The notes under the pieces were generated by a model. That model did no database searches. It was not told the origin of the DNA and worked only from the letters and a program-made list of their open reading frames with translations. Of a stretch of 64,000 bases of DNA, positions 1-8,064 are shown piece by piece (positions within the stretch are counted from its first letter, which is position 1; each line of letters opens with the position of its first letter). The position numbers and the translations under genes were made by a program. Source of the stretch: Rhizobacter sp. (GTDB lineage Bacteria > Pseudomonadota > Gammaproteobacteria > Burkholderiales > Burkholderiaceae_C); NCBI GenBank assembly GCA_019635355.1, contig JAHBZQ010000001.1, positions 1,736,001-1,800,000 of the forward strand, written 5' to 3'.

Positions 1-189
1 GGCCACGTCCTGCTTGTTGAGGATCTTGAGCCGCGGCTTGCGGCCGGTGAGCTCGGCCAGCAGCGGGTTGGCGCTCGAGCCGGGCAGCCGGGCGTCGAGC
101 AGCTCCATCACCACGTCGATCTGCTTGATGCGCTCGGCAATCGCCTGGCGCGTGAGGTGCATGTGACCGGGGAACCATTGGATGGGCAT
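1..189 (-). CDS. rbgA: Ribosome biogenesis GTPase RbgA/YlqF, N-terminal part
   Basis: The gene runs off the left edge; only the first 63 codons are present, in an open frame reading leftward from an ATG at 189. The start MPIQWFPGHMHLTRQAI is the hallmark of the circularly permuted YlqF/RbgA GTPases (WFPGHM motif). It continues with VMELLDARLPGSSANP and LKILNKQDVA, the family's 'DARxPxSSxNP' segment and the G4 motif NKxD, which comes first in permuted GTPases. RbgA helps late assembly of the large ribosomal subunit. It is divergent from the hemerythrin gene, with about 94 bases between them. The G1 and G3 motifs lie outside the window. The family call is firm from the motifs alone. Confidence 0.93.
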   Translation of the reverse strand, partial: MPIQWFPGHMHLTRQAIAERIKQIDVVMELLDARLPGSSANPLLAELTGRKPRLKILNKQDVA

Positions 190-283
190 GCGGGCGATTG
201 TCGCCTCGGCTTGCGGTGGGACAAGGACAGCGCCGCTTCACGCCACTAGCCTGCACGCTTCCCACGACAACACGCCGACGACC

Positions 284-769
284 ATGCCCACGCTTGAATG
301 GAGCGACGCCCTCGCCCTCGACCTGCCCTCGATGGACGACACCCACCGCGAGTTCGTCACGCTGCTGGCGCTGGCCGAACAGGCCGGCGACGCAGCCCTG
401 CCGCAGTGCTGGCAAGACCTGATCGAGCACACCGAAGCCCACTTCGGCCAGGAAGACCGCTGGATGGCCGCCACCCGCTTCGCGTCGGGCAATTGCCACA
501 CGACGCAGCACAAGGTGGTGCTCGACACGCTGCGTGAAGCCGCCCGCCTGGTGGACACCGGCGAATACGGCCCGGCGCTGCTGCGCAAGCTGACGAAGGA
601 ACTCGGGGAGTGGTTCCCGCAGCATGCGCAGAGCATGGATGCGGCGCTGGCGCTGCACCTGCGCCGCGTGGGCTACGACCCGGCGACCGGGGCGCTGCTC
701 GTGCCGCAGGCCTTGCCCGAGACACTCATCGAAGGCTGCAGCGGAGTCGCCTGCAGCACCGGAACGTGA
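284..769 (+). CDS. Bacteriohemerythrin / hemerythrin-domain protein
   Basis: A 161-aa soluble protein that probably binds O2 through a non-heme di-iron centre in a four-helix bundle. The ordered ligand set is visible: H in DDTHREF, the HTEAHFGQEDRW block (H and E), H in TTQHKVVLD, and the closing FPQHAQSMDAAL (H and D). This is the family pattern H...HF..E...H...H....D. The open frame extends upstream to 182, but the ATG at 284 gives MPTLEWSDALALD, the normal hemerythrin beginning, so that start was chosen. Length is close to the usual 130-160 aa, with about 25 extra C-terminal residues containing two cysteines. No methyl-accepting or GGDEF domain is attached. Bacterial members are proposed to deliver or sense oxygen; the exact role here is unknown. 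Confidence 0.9.
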   Translation: MPTLEWSDALALDLPSMDDTHREFVTLLALAEQAGDAALPQCWQDLIEHTEAHFGQEDRWMAATRFASGNCHTTQHKVVLDTLREAARLVDTGEYGPALLRKLTKELGEWFPQHAQSMDAALALHLRRVGYDPATGALLVPQALPETLIEGCSGVACSTGT

Positions 770-776
770 AGACGAC

Positions 777-800
777 AAAAAGGCGCCTCGCGGGCGCCTT
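777..800 (-). terminator. Rho-independent terminator for the 69-aa gene
   Basis: Perfect 8-bp stem (AAGGCGCC/GGCGCCTT) with a 5-base loop, six bases beyond the stop of the leftward gene. Read on the minus strand it is followed by TTTTT, the classic U-tract. In the plus direction, after the hemerythrin stop, the hairpin has no U-tract, so it would be a weaker stop there. Confidence 0.7.
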
Positions 801-805
801 CGTCG

Positions 806-1015
806 TCAGTGGAGATCGCTCAGCTGCACCGCCGGGGCGGCGAACTCGCGGCCGACCACCGCTCGGGCATACAGGTAGTTGTGGCGGGCCCGTTCGCTGA
901 GCGAATCGAGGGTCACATGCCCACCTGCGTCACAGGGGAAGGTCAGCGCGCGGCCCTCCTGGAAGAGGGACTGGAAGCGCAACTCGTAAGCGGGTTTTCC
1001 GAAGTCGGTATTCAT
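806..1015 (-). CDS. Conserved hypothetical 69-aa protein
   Basis: Small soluble protein of unknown function beginning MNTDFGKPAYELRF and containing FPCDAGGHVTLDSLSER and ARAVVGREFAAP. The pattern resembles a small protein I recall as common in Burkholderiales genomes, but no function is known to me. The frame is open twelve codons further upstream. The ATG at 1015 is preferred because AGGAG lies nine bases before it on the minus strand. There is no signal peptide or membrane segment, and there is a single cysteine. It is followed at once by a strong terminator, so it is probably transcribed alone from the 1016-1326 intergenic region. Confidence 0.75.
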   Translation of the reverse strand: MNTDFGKPAYELRFQSLFQEGRALTFPCDAGGHVTLDSLSERARHNYLYARAVVGREFAAPAVQLSDLH

Positions 1016-1326
1016 GGCAACGAACTCCTGCTGCTCTACCGTTGGTATCAACGTGACGAAAGCTTAGGCGTTGACCGCATCGACGTCCTTAGGTGGGTGT
1101 CTCAGCGTGCCGTCCCAAACTGGCTGAGAGAACTGTAGGAATTGATCCGACAGGTTTCATGTGACTTACGACCACCCGCGGGCCCCTCATCTGCGTGGGA
1201 AGCGCCTGGACTGCCGATGACGGGCTTTTCGTCAAGCGCCGAGGGCCCTTTGAAACGTGGTGCTTGTGACCGTCATCACGGATGCCTAGCATCGCGAGGG
1301 TCATCAACCCTTGGAGGAGGATTCCG
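1016..1326. other. 311-base intergenic region between two divergent genes
   Basis: This is the only gap over 300 bases. It must carry the promoters of the leftward 69-aa gene and of aqpZ. One candidate sigma-70-like site for aqpZ is listed separately. No convincing reading frame, tRNA or repeat was seen. Overlapping open frames on both strands lack a ribosome-binding site and recognisable content. Confidence 0.6.
1264..1292 (+). promoter_or_regulatory. Possible aqpZ promoter
   Basis: TTGTGA (1264-1269), a 17-base spacer, then TAGCAT (1287-1292), 35 bases before the aqpZ ATG. It matches the sigma-70 consensus at only some positions, so this is a candidate from position and spacing only. Confidence 0.25.
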
Positions 1327-2052
1327 ATGCTTGCAAAGCTCTTGGCGGAAGCAGTGGGCACGTTCTGGCTGGTCCTGGGAGGCTGCGGCAGTGCCGTGCT
1401 GGCCGCGGCCTTTCCACAGGTGGGCATCGGCCTGCTGGGGGTGTCGCTCGCCTTCGGCCTGACCGTGGTGACCGGCGCCTACGCGTTCGGGCCCATCTCC
1501 GGCGGCCATTTCAACCCCGCCGTCACGGTGGGCCTGTGGGCGGGGGGCCGCTTTCCGGGCGGCAGCATCCTGCCCTACGTGGTGGCGCAGGTGGCTGGGG
1601 GCATCGCCGGGGCCGGGGTGCTGCTCGTGATCGCCAGCGGCGCACCGGGCTTCGACCTGGCCGGGGGCCTGGCTTCCAACGGCTACGCCGAGCACTCGCC
1701 GGGCAAATACTCGATGGTCGCGGGCTTCGTGTGCGAGGTGGTGATGACGGCGATGTTCCTGCTCGTCATCCTCGGCAGCACGCACAAGCGCGCGCCGGTG
1801 GGGTTTGCGGGCCTGGCGATCGGCTTCGCGCTGGTGCTCATCCACCTCATCAGCATCCCGGTCACCAACACCTCGGTGAACCCAGCGCGCAGCACCGGGC
1901 CGGCGCTCTTGGTGGGCGGCTGGGCGATCCAGCAGCTGTGGCTCTTCTGGGTGGCGCCGCTCATCGGCGCGCTGGTGGGTGGCGGGCTGTACCGGGCGAT
2001 CTTCGAAGCCGACGCCGAGCCCGACGTGAGCGGGCGCCCGGCGACGCGCTGA
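1327..2052 (+). CDS. aqpZ: Aquaporin Z
   Basis: A 241-aa inner-membrane water channel. Both half-helix NPA boxes are present: NPA at residues 63-65 (GGHFNPAV) and NPAR at 185-188 (NTSVNPARSTGPAL). The selectivity-filter residues F43, a His in LVLIHLISIP, the Thr of NTSVNPAR and R188 are the set of water-specific AqpZ rather than glycerol facilitators. Six hydrophobic segments alternate as expected. The open frame begins at 1282, but the ATG at 1327 is preceded by GGAGGAGG at good spacing and matches the family start (MLAKLLAEAVGTFWLV). It is convergent with the next gene, three bases away. A short acidic tail ends the protein. AqpZ mediates rapid osmotic water flow. Confidence 0.96.
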   Translation: MLAKLLAEAVGTFWLVLGGCGSAVLAAAFPQVGIGLLGVSLAFGLTVVTGAYAFGPISGGHFNPAVTVGLWAGGRFPGGSILPYVVAQVAGGIAGAGVLLVIASGAPGFDLAGGLASNGYAEHSPGKYSMVAGFVCEVVMTAMFLLVILGSTHKRAPVGFAGLAIGFALVLIHLISIPVTNTSVNPARSTGPALLVGGWAIQQLWLFWVAPLIGALVGGGLYRAIFEADAEPDVSGRPATR

Positions 2053-2055
2053 GTC

Positions 2056-3015
2056 TCAGAACTCCGACGAGGGCGCACCCGGCTGGCTGTCACCGGCCAC
2101 CAGGGTGTTGCCCATGCCCAGCAGCTCGCGCGCGCGCTGCAGGTTGAGCAGCTGGTCGCGGTTGCGGCGGGGGTGGGCACGGTCGCGCTCGATCTCCCAC
2201 ACCAGCTTGATCAGCTCCTTGTGCGTGGTGGCGGCGCGCACGCGGCCCACCGAGAAGGTGGCGAACAGCAGCGAATCGCGGCGCAGGGTGTCGAGCAGCA
2301 GGTCGCGCACGTACTGCAGGCGCTCCTCGTCGGTCATGCGCGGCGCGGGGCGGGCATGGTCGGCGGTCTTGAACGGGGTCTCGCGCACGCCCTGTACCCA
2401 CTCGGGCGTGCGGGGCGCTTCGTTCAACACCACGGGCGGCGCCTCGACGTAGCGGCTGGCGGCCACCGCGGGGGCGGCAGGCGCCTCGGCCGGCGGCGCG
2501 GCGATGCCGCCCACGTCGATCATCGGCAGGCCCTGGGCCGAGCCCAGCACGACCTCGCGGTTCTCCTGCGTCTGCCGGTCTTCGAACACCCGCCGGGGCA
2601 GCGGCGGCTCGAGCAGGGCCTGCGCGGGCGCCGCGGGCGGCGGCGTGGGCGACAGCGGGGCGGACCGGCTGTCTTCCTCATCGGGCAGCAGCTCGGCCAT
2701 CGGGGTCAGCGCCGGCTCGGGGAACACGTCGAGGTCGACGCTCGTGAGCCGGGGCGTGTCGAGCGCGCCGGGCTCGGTTTCCACCGGCTCGGCCGCGGCC
2801 ATCTCCTGGGGCACCTCCACCAGGCCCATCTCCACGAGTTCCTGGAAGTGGGTGGTCTGCGCGCCGGCCTTGAGCGCCATCGCCAGCACGTCGCCCAGCG
2901 AGCGACGCCCGTCGACCAGGAACAGCACCGTGCGGTAACGCTGCCCCAGCCCGCGCGTGCGGTGGCGCAGTTCATCCTGTCCGAGGGCGGTCTTGACGGG
3001 GCTGAGGGTGGGCAT
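2056..3015 (-). CDS. Uncharacterised 319-aa protein with a disordered centre
   Basis: Cytosolic protein in three parts. Residues about 8-75 form a compact helical region (RYRTVLFLVDGRRSLGDVLAM, then FQELVEMGLVEVP) that looks like a winged-helix or PatA-like fold. Residues about 80-235 are Pro/Ala/Glu-rich and probably unstructured. Residues about 240-319 are a charged helical region (ERLQYVRDLLLDTLRRDSLL ... LIKLVWEIERDRAHPRRNRDQ). I do not recognise a named family with certainty; the N-terminal similarity is an inference. There is no signal peptide. It lies 101 bases downstream of the CoA-transferase gene on the same strand but need not belong to that operon, and it converges with aqpZ. Confidence 0.75.
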   Translation of the reverse strand: MPTLSPVKTALGQDELRHRTRGLGQRYRTVLFLVDGRRSLGDVLAMALKAGAQTTHFQELVEMGLVEVPQEMAAAEPVETEPGALDTPRLTSVDLDVFPEPALTPMAELLPDEEDSRSAPLSPTPPPAAPAQALLEPPLPRRVFEDRQTQENREVVLGSAQGLPMIDVGGIAAPPAEAPAAPAVAASRYVEAPPVVLNEAPRTPEWVQGVRETPFKTADHARPAPRMTDEERLQYVRDLLLDTLRRDSLLFATFSVGRVRAATTHKELIKLVWEIERDRAHPRRNRDQLLNLQRARELLGMGNTLVAGDSQPGAPSSEF

Positions 3016-3116
3016 GGGGGTGTCGCTCGGCGGCCATTGTCACCCGAGCGCTCGCTCGTGGTGCCCGGCTGGGCAGACGGGGCCGCCGCACATCGGGAGA
3101 GCCCTCGGCGGACGAG

Positions 3117-4454
3117 TCAGCGGACGATCCGGCTCGCCTTCAGCCGCTCGACCTCGCCGGCCGCATAACCGGCCTGCGCCAGCACCGCGTCGGTGTGCTC
3201 GCCGAGCGACGGGGCCCCACGCCCCGGCTGCACCGGCGTCTTGCTGAAGCGGATGGGGTGGCCCGAGGCCTTGTAGGCGCCGAGGTCGCGGTTGTGCAGC
3301 TCCCAGATCAGGCCGAGCGCCTCGGCCTGCGGGTCGGTGTAGAGGTCGGCGCGGTAGTTGACCGGGCCGCAGGGCACGCCGGCCGCCTCGAGCACCGCCA
3401 TCCAGTGCGCGTTGCCGTGCTCGCGCAGGCGCGCCTCGATGGTCTTCATCATCTGCTTCTGGCGGAAGTAGACCTCATCGCTCACGTCGCCGGTGTCAAC
3501 CGCCACGTCGTCGTCGACCACGCCGATGGCGGCGCAGAACTTGTCGCGCAGCTTGCGGTTGAGCGCGGCGATGCCGAGGTAGCCGTCGCCGGTGGGGTAG
3601 ACGCGGTAGTACGGGTACACCTGCCGGTCGGTCGGGCGGTGCAGGCAGTCGGGCACCTCGATGGGCCGGGTGGTCTGCGGCAGGTCCTTGCGCAATCGCA
3701 TCTCGGCGAACTCGTCGATGATCTGCGTGTGCTTTTTGCCCTCGCCGAGGGCCGTCTTGAGGATGTGTTTTTCCTGGGCGTGCTGCTCGGCGTCGAGCCC
3801 GTCGATGTGCAGCAGGCTCATCGCCTGCAGCGCCATGCCGGTGCTGAAGAGGGACGTCTCGATCTTCTGCCCCTCGCCCGACACGTTGCGGTGGTACAGC
3901 GCGCTCACGATGCCCAAGGCGTTGAGCATGCCGGTGCCGATGTCGATGTAGGCGATGCCGCCCGGCCCGCGCGGCGCGCCGTCTTCGTCGGCGTAGTGCG
4001 ACATCACGCCCGAGGCCGCGTGGGCAATGATGTCGAAGCCCTTGCGCTTGCGGTACGGGCCGACTTCACCAAATGCCGTGCTGCTCAGGAAGACGATGCG
4101 CTTGTTGATCTTCGCGAGCGTCTCGTAGTCGATGCCCAGCTTCTCGGCCGCGCCGGGCACGAAGTTCTGCAGCACCACGTCGGCGCCCTGCACGAGCTTG
4201 TAGACGATCTCGCGGCCCTCGGGCTGCTGCAGGTCGATGGAGAGGCTTTCCTTGCCGCGGTTCATCGCGAGCGACATGCGCGTGTTGCCGCCATAGCGCC
4301 GCATCGAGCCGCCCATGCGGCGCTCTTCGGCGCCGTCGGGCGGCTCGATCTTGATGACGCGCGCGCCCAGGTCGGCCAGCAGGAAGCCGCAGTAGGGGCC
4401 GGCGATGTACTCCGAGAAATCCAGCACGGTGACCCCGTGCAGCAGCGTGTTCAT
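3117..4454 (-). CDS. CaiB/BaiF-type (class III) CoA-transferase
   Basis: A 445-aa enzyme that moves CoA between a donor thioester and a carboxylic acid. The N-terminus shows the family signature: VTVLDFSEYIAGPYCGFLLADLGARVIKIEPP, abbreviated here to GVTVLDFSEYIAGPY and GARVIKIEPP. SLSIDLQQPEGREIV and DVVLQNFVPG follow. The Asp in AYIDIGTGM sits where formyl-CoA transferase has its catalytic aspartate, followed by the expected SGEGQKIETSLF. GGAG six bases before the ATG supports the start. It lies 32 bases downstream of the 76-aa gene and within the minus-strand run that starts with a Bug binding protein and an MFS transporter, which suggests CoA activation of an imported carboxylate. The substrate cannot be read from sequence. 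Confidence 0.9.
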   Translation of the reverse strand: MNTLLHGVTVLDFSEYIAGPYCGFLLADLGARVIKIEPPDGAEERRMGGSMRRYGGNTRMSLAMNRGKESLSIDLQQPEGREIVYKLVQGADVVLQNFVPGAAEKLGIDYETLAKINKRIVFLSSTAFGEVGPYRKRKGFDIIAHAASGVMSHYADEDGAPRGPGGIAYIDIGTGMLNALGIVSALYHRNVSGEGQKIETSLFSTGMALQAMSLLHIDGLDAEQHAQEKHILKTALGEGKKHTQIIDEFAEMRLRKDLPQTTRPIEVPDCLHRPTDRQVYPYYRVYPTGDGYLGIAALNRKLRDKFCAAIGVVDDDVAVDTGDVSDEVYFRQKQMMKTIEARLREHGNAHWMAVLEAAGVPCGPVNYRADLYTDPQAEALGLIWELHNRDLGAYKASGHPIRFSKTPVQPGRGAPSLGEHTDAVLAQAGYAAGEVERLKASRIVR

Positions 4455-4486
4455 GGGTGTCTCCGTGGGGTTCTCATCGGGCCGGA

Positions 4487-4717
4487 CTAGCGCCGGCTCT
4501 TCGCCTTGCGGCCGTCGAACTCGGCCAGCTGTTGCTTGAGCAGGAGCATCAACACCCGCGCCGTGGCTTCGTCGAAGCTCAGCGTCGTGGTGGCTTCTTC
4601 TTCGCCACGCGCATTCTTCGGCGTGACCAGCGCATCGACACGCGCTTCGATGAGCCCGGTCTGGTTGCTGTTGCTCATCGACTTGATTTTTTGAAGCTCG
4701 ATCTGGAAGGTCTTCAA
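4487..4717 (-). CDS. Hypothetical 76-aa protein with a likely TTG start
   Basis: Small acidic-to-basic soluble protein, no recognised domain. The core reads TGLIEARVDALVTPKNARGE, then a helix with TARVLMLLLKQQLAEFDGRK and a basic end. Two starts compete. A TTG at 4717 is preceded by AGGAGGAGG at ideal distance and gives KTFQIELQKIKSMSNSNQ. An internal ATG at 4678 has no Shine-Dalgarno sequence. I chose TTG. It lies between the MFS gene (49 bases upstream) and the CoA-transferase gene (32 bases downstream), so it is probably co-transcribed. A role in that operon is only guilt by association. Confidence 0.65.
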   Translation of the reverse strand: MKTFQIELQKIKSMSNSNQTGLIEARVDALVTPKNARGEEEATTTLSFDEATARVLMLLLKQQLAEFDGRKAKSRR

Positions 4718-4766
4718 GGCACCTCCTCCTGGTGGGAACGTGAAAGCGGGAAGCCCTGAGACTAGC

Positions 4767-5927
4767 TCATGCAGGGCGGCGGCGTGTCGCCCACCACAGA
4801 ACGGCACCCGCCGCCACCCAGCCCGCCGCGGGCGCCCAGGCGAGGAGCGCCTGTACCTCGGGTGTCTTGTGCCAGCCACCGGCCAGCACCGCCATGCGCG
4901 ACAGCGCCGCCAGCGCCAGCACCGACGAGAGCGCCCCGCCGAGCCGGCCTTCGTGCCCGGTGTGGCCGAGCGCCAAGGCGGTGGAGAACGCGCTCATCAG
5001 CAGGAAGCCCCAGCCCGCGCCGGCCAGGGCTTGCGCCGCGATGAGTGCGTTCAGGCTCGGCGCCTGCCCGGCCGCCCAAGTGGCGACGCCCGCCAGCAGC
5101 GCTGCCGCCGCCATCACCCGCCACGCGCCCACGCGTTTGGCCAGCGCCCCGGCCGGCAGGAGCGCCAGGTTGAAGCCGACCCAGAACACCGGCGCCAGCC
5201 AGGCCAGCTGGTCGGGCGCGGCAAAGCGCAGGTAGAGCGGCGCGCTGTTGAAGAAGCTGTGCACCTGGAAGGCCACCGCCGCCAGCACCGCTGCCGCCAG
5301 GAAGCCGGGGATGGCCGGCAACTCCACCGGCGCGGGCGACGCAGGCTTGGCCGCTCCGTCGCGCACCAGCTGGCGCTCGGCCGCCACGATGCCCCAGGTC
5401 ACGAGCGCCAAGGCCACGCTCGCGAGCAGGAAGGGGCCGCGCGGGTCGACCTCGCGCAGCTGCAGCGTGAGGTAAGGCGCGATCGCGTTCGCCACGCCCA
5501 GCCCGAACACCGACAGGGCCACGAGCCACGGCAGCTGCGGCCGGGCCGCGTGCCGGCCCACGAGCGTGAGCGGCGGTGCGCGCAGCGCCGAGGAGGTGAT
5601 CGACCACAGCACCACCAGCAGCAGGAAGAGCGGGGCCGAGCCCGACGGCGCCACCAGCGGCAGCGCAAGGAACGCGGCGCACGAGAGCAACGTCACCGCC
5701 ACCACGATGCGCCCGAGCCGCCCCACCACCTTCGCCGCCCGGTCGCTGGCCACGCCGAAGGCGTAGTCGCTCAGCACGAAGATGAGCTGGTCCAGCATCA
5801 GGATCCAGATCACCGCCGATTTGGGGATGCCCACCTGCGCCGCCAGCTGCGGCAGGTAGGCCACGTAGACCGTCCAGCACAGCGCGAAGAAGAACTGGAC
5901 GACGGCGAGGTAGACGCCGACGCTCAT
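4767..5927 (-). CDS. Major facilitator superfamily transporter
   Basis: A 386-aa inner-membrane transporter with about twelve hydrophobic segments from VYLAVVQFFFALCWTVYVAYL to AAGWVAAGAVLWW. The cytoplasmic loop after the second helix carries DYAFGVASDRAAKVVGR, the MFS motif-A region (G...D+..+..GR). Length is normal for the family. Its ATG overlaps the stop of the upstream Bug-type gene (ATGA), so the two are almost certainly translated together. That coupling suggests it handles the same kind of substrate that the binding protein captures, probably an organic acid. This is an inference, since Bug proteins normally work with TctAB-type membrane partners. Confidence 0.88.
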   Translation of the reverse strand: MSVGVYLAVVQFFFALCWTVYVAYLPQLAAQVGIPKSAVIWILMLDQLIFVLSDYAFGVASDRAAKVVGRLGRIVVAVTLLSCAAFLALPLVAPSGSAPLFLLLVVLWSITSSALRAPPLTLVGRHAARPQLPWLVALSVFGLGVANAIAPYLTLQLREVDPRGPFLLASVALALVTWGIVAAERQLVRDGAAKPASPAPVELPAIPGFLAAAVLAAVAFQVHSFFNSAPLYLRFAAPDQLAWLAPVFWVGFNLALLPAGALAKRVGAWRVMAAAALLAGVATWAAGQAPSLNALIAAQALAGAGWGFLLMSAFSTALALGHTGHEGRLGGALSSVLALAALSRMAVLAGGWHKTPEVQALLAWAPAAGWVAAGAVLWWATRRRPA

Positions 5928-6913
5928 TCGAGTTTGATCCCGGCGTCTTTGATGACGCGTGCATTCGCCTCGTGTTCACGCAGCACCTGGGCACTGAACT
6001 GCTCGATGCTCGCCGGACTCACGATGTTGTCGAGCTTCGACAGCCGCTCTTGAACGTCCTTCTCCGCCAACACCTTGTTGACTTCGGTGTTCAAGCGCTT
6101 CTGCACCTCGACCGGCGTGCGCGCCGGCGCGAAGAGGCCGAAGACCGAACTCAGGTTGGCATCCGGGTGGCCCAGTTCGGTGAAGGTCGGCGCATCGGGA
6201 AACGCCGGCAGCCGGTGCCCCGCCGCCACGGCCAGCACGCGCAGCTTGCCCTGCGCAATGAGCCCGTTGACCGCAGGGCTGGGGTTGGTGGTGAAGAGCT
6301 CGAATTGCCCACCCGCCGCATCGTTGATGACCTGGCCGCTGCCCTTGTAGGGGATGTGGTTGAACTTCACGCCGGCCTTCTTGCCGATGTGCTCGAGCAT
6401 CAGGTGGCCCACGCTGCCCATGCCCGAGGTCGCCACGTTGAGCGCACCCGGCTTGGCCTTGGCCTGCGCGATCGCGTCGGCGAAGGTCTTGCCGGTGAAA
6501 GCTGAGGTCGCCACGAAGTAGATCGGCGAGTACATCACTGCCGCTACCGGGGCCACATCCTTCAGCGGGTCGTAGGGCACCTTCTGCAGATGCGGGTTGA
6601 GCGTGAGCGGGCTGATCGCGGCGAAGGCGAAGGTGTGCCCGTCGGTCGACTTGGCCATCGCGTCGATGCCGGTGGTGCCGCTCGCGCCGGCGCGGTTTTC
6701 CACCACCACCGTCTGCCCGAGGACCGGGCCCAGGCGCTCGGCCAGCAGGCGCGCGGCCGCATCGCTCGTGCCACCGGGGGCGTAGGGCACGACGATGCGC
6801 ACCGGCTTCGTAGGCCAGGCCTGCGCCGAGGCCATCGGCGACGCCGCGGCCAGGGCGCAGGCGGACAAGAGGCCGAGGGCGGCACGGCGGGCAACACGGT
6901 GGTGAAGGTTCAT
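5924..6913 (-). CDS. Bug/TctC-family periplasmic solute-binding protein
   Basis: A 329-aa tripartite-tricarboxylate-transport-type binding protein. A basic start and hydrophobic segment (ARRAALGLLSACALAAA) are followed by ASAQAWPTKPVRIVVPYAPGG, the textbook Bug signal-peptide junction and first beta strand. Further family marks are GQTVVVENRAGASGTTG, HIPYKGSGQ, FTELGHPD and FGLFAPARTP. The open frame continues upstream in low-quality sequence, but the ATG at 6913 gives the proper signal peptide. These proteins bind carboxylates such as citrate, aromatic or amino acids, and Burkholderiales carry very many. The stop overlaps the MFS start by four bases. The gene is divergent from the lipoprotein gene at 7054 with 140 bases between. 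Confidence 0.93.
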   Translation of the reverse strand: MNLHHRVARRAALGLLSACALAAASPMASAQAWPTKPVRIVVPYAPGGTSDAAARLLAERLGPVLGQTVVVENRAGASGTTGIDAMAKSTDGHTFAFAAISPLTLNPHLQKVPYDPLKDVAPVAAVMYSPIYFVATSAFTGKTFADAIAQAKAKPGALNVATSGMGSVGHLMLEHIGKKAGVKFNHIPYKGSGQVINDAAGGQFELFTTNPSPAVNGLIAQGKLRVLAVAAGHRLPAFPDAPTFTELGHPDANLSSVFGLFAPARTPVEVQKRLNTEVNKVLAEKDVQERLSKLDNIVSPASIEQFSAQVLREHEANARVIKDAGIKLE

Positions 6914-7053
6914 GGCGCGGTCTGCAGCAGGGTCGACAGAGCCCGCAGCATAGCCGTGCACTCCGGCCAAGCGCGAACTGCGCCACACCTGGGCGAGCGC
7001 CCTCGGCCATTCGACCGATGCCGGGTGCCAGGCCGCGCTGACACGATGGCCCG

Positions 7054-8064
7054 ATGAACGCACACCCCCATCGCCTCCCGCTGGCCGCAGCCCTGCCCGC
7101 GGCCCTGTCCGCAGCCCTTCTGCTGAGCGGCTGCGGCAGCCGCGGCACCGGCAGCCAGGCCGCGCCGCCGCCCGCGGCCGTGGCCACGCCGTCCAAGAGC
7201 GACGTGCTGCCGCCCATGCCTCGCCTGGACGACCCGGTCTACAACGCCATGCTCGGCCGGGTGAACGGCGAATACCAGCGCTGGCTCGCCAACCCCGGCG
7301 CCTACCTGCCCAGCACCGCGGGCGCCCTGCCCTGGCCCTGCGTACCGCCACAGCCTGCGCGCGACAAGCTCGCGGGCATTCCCGACGCGCGCGACCCCAA
7401 GATCCTGGCCGCCTACGCCAAGCAGGAGCGCGCCGCCGGCATGAAGCGCGGCACGCTCAAGCCGCCGGGGGTGGAGGACGCACGCGTCCACCTGCTCAAG
7501 GGCGAATGCGTGAAGGGCGCCCTGCAGGGCGAGGTGGAGCTGCTCGCCGAGTACACCTCGGTGTCGACCGTGCTCGACAACGAGACCCGCATTCCGCAGC
7601 GTGTGCTCAAGCGCTTCGTGGCGCAGGGCGGCAAGCCGGTGGGGCTCGTCTACACCGCCACCTTCCACGGCGAGCATCGCTCGTCGAAACCAAGCAGCAT
7701 CACCGTCAAGTCGCTCTTCGGCAGCTTCGTGCTGGGCGACACCAACATGCCGCCGCGCAACGTGGGCATCAGCTACATGCGCACCGAGGCGCCCAAGCCG
7801 ATGTTCGGCACCTACGTGTCGATCACGCAGAGCGTGACGCAAAGCGTGCCGCTCAAGGGCGAGCGCTGGAAACTCGTCACCTACAACGGCCCGACCAAGA
7901 TCAACGAGATGCACTTCAAGGGCGAGGTCTTGCACGGCCGCTCGATCGGCTACGCCTACGAGATCAAGTCACCGTATTCGTCGGACCCGCTGCGCATTCC
8001 CGCCAGCGAGACCTGCTACGACGACGGCGAGCAGATCAAGAGCGCCGCATGCGACGTGGACTGA
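7054..8064 (+). CDS. Uncharacterised lipoprotein, 336 aa
   Basis: Exported lipoprotein: a short basic start, a hydrophobic stretch and the lipobox LLSGC, so the cysteine near residue 26 should be acylated. A Pro/Ala-rich tether (AAPPPAAVATP) follows, then a globular domain of about 270 residues. Two or more cysteines suggest a disulfide (WPCVPP, KGECVKG, SETCYDDGEQIKSAACDVD). I do not recognise the family. The last 16 bases overlap the start of the next gene in another frame, which implies translational coupling. The pair looks like an envelope unit in which a lipid-anchored subunit partners an exported coiled-coil protein; function unknown. Confidence 0.8.
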   Translation: MNAHPHRLPLAAALPAALSAALLLSGCGSRGTGSQAAPPPAAVATPSKSDVLPPMPRLDDPVYNAMLGRVNGEYQRWLANPGAYLPSTAGALPWPCVPPQPARDKLAGIPDARDPKILAAYAKQERAAGMKRGTLKPPGVEDARVHLLKGECVKGALQGEVELLAEYTSVSTVLDNETRIPQRVLKRFVAQGGKPVGLVYTATFHGEHRSSKPSSITVKSLFGSFVLGDTNMPPRNVGISYMRTEAPKPMFGTYVSITQSVTQSVPLKGERWKLVTYNGPTKINEMHFKGEVLHGRSIGYAYEIKSPYSSDPLRIPASETCYDDGEQIKSAACDVD

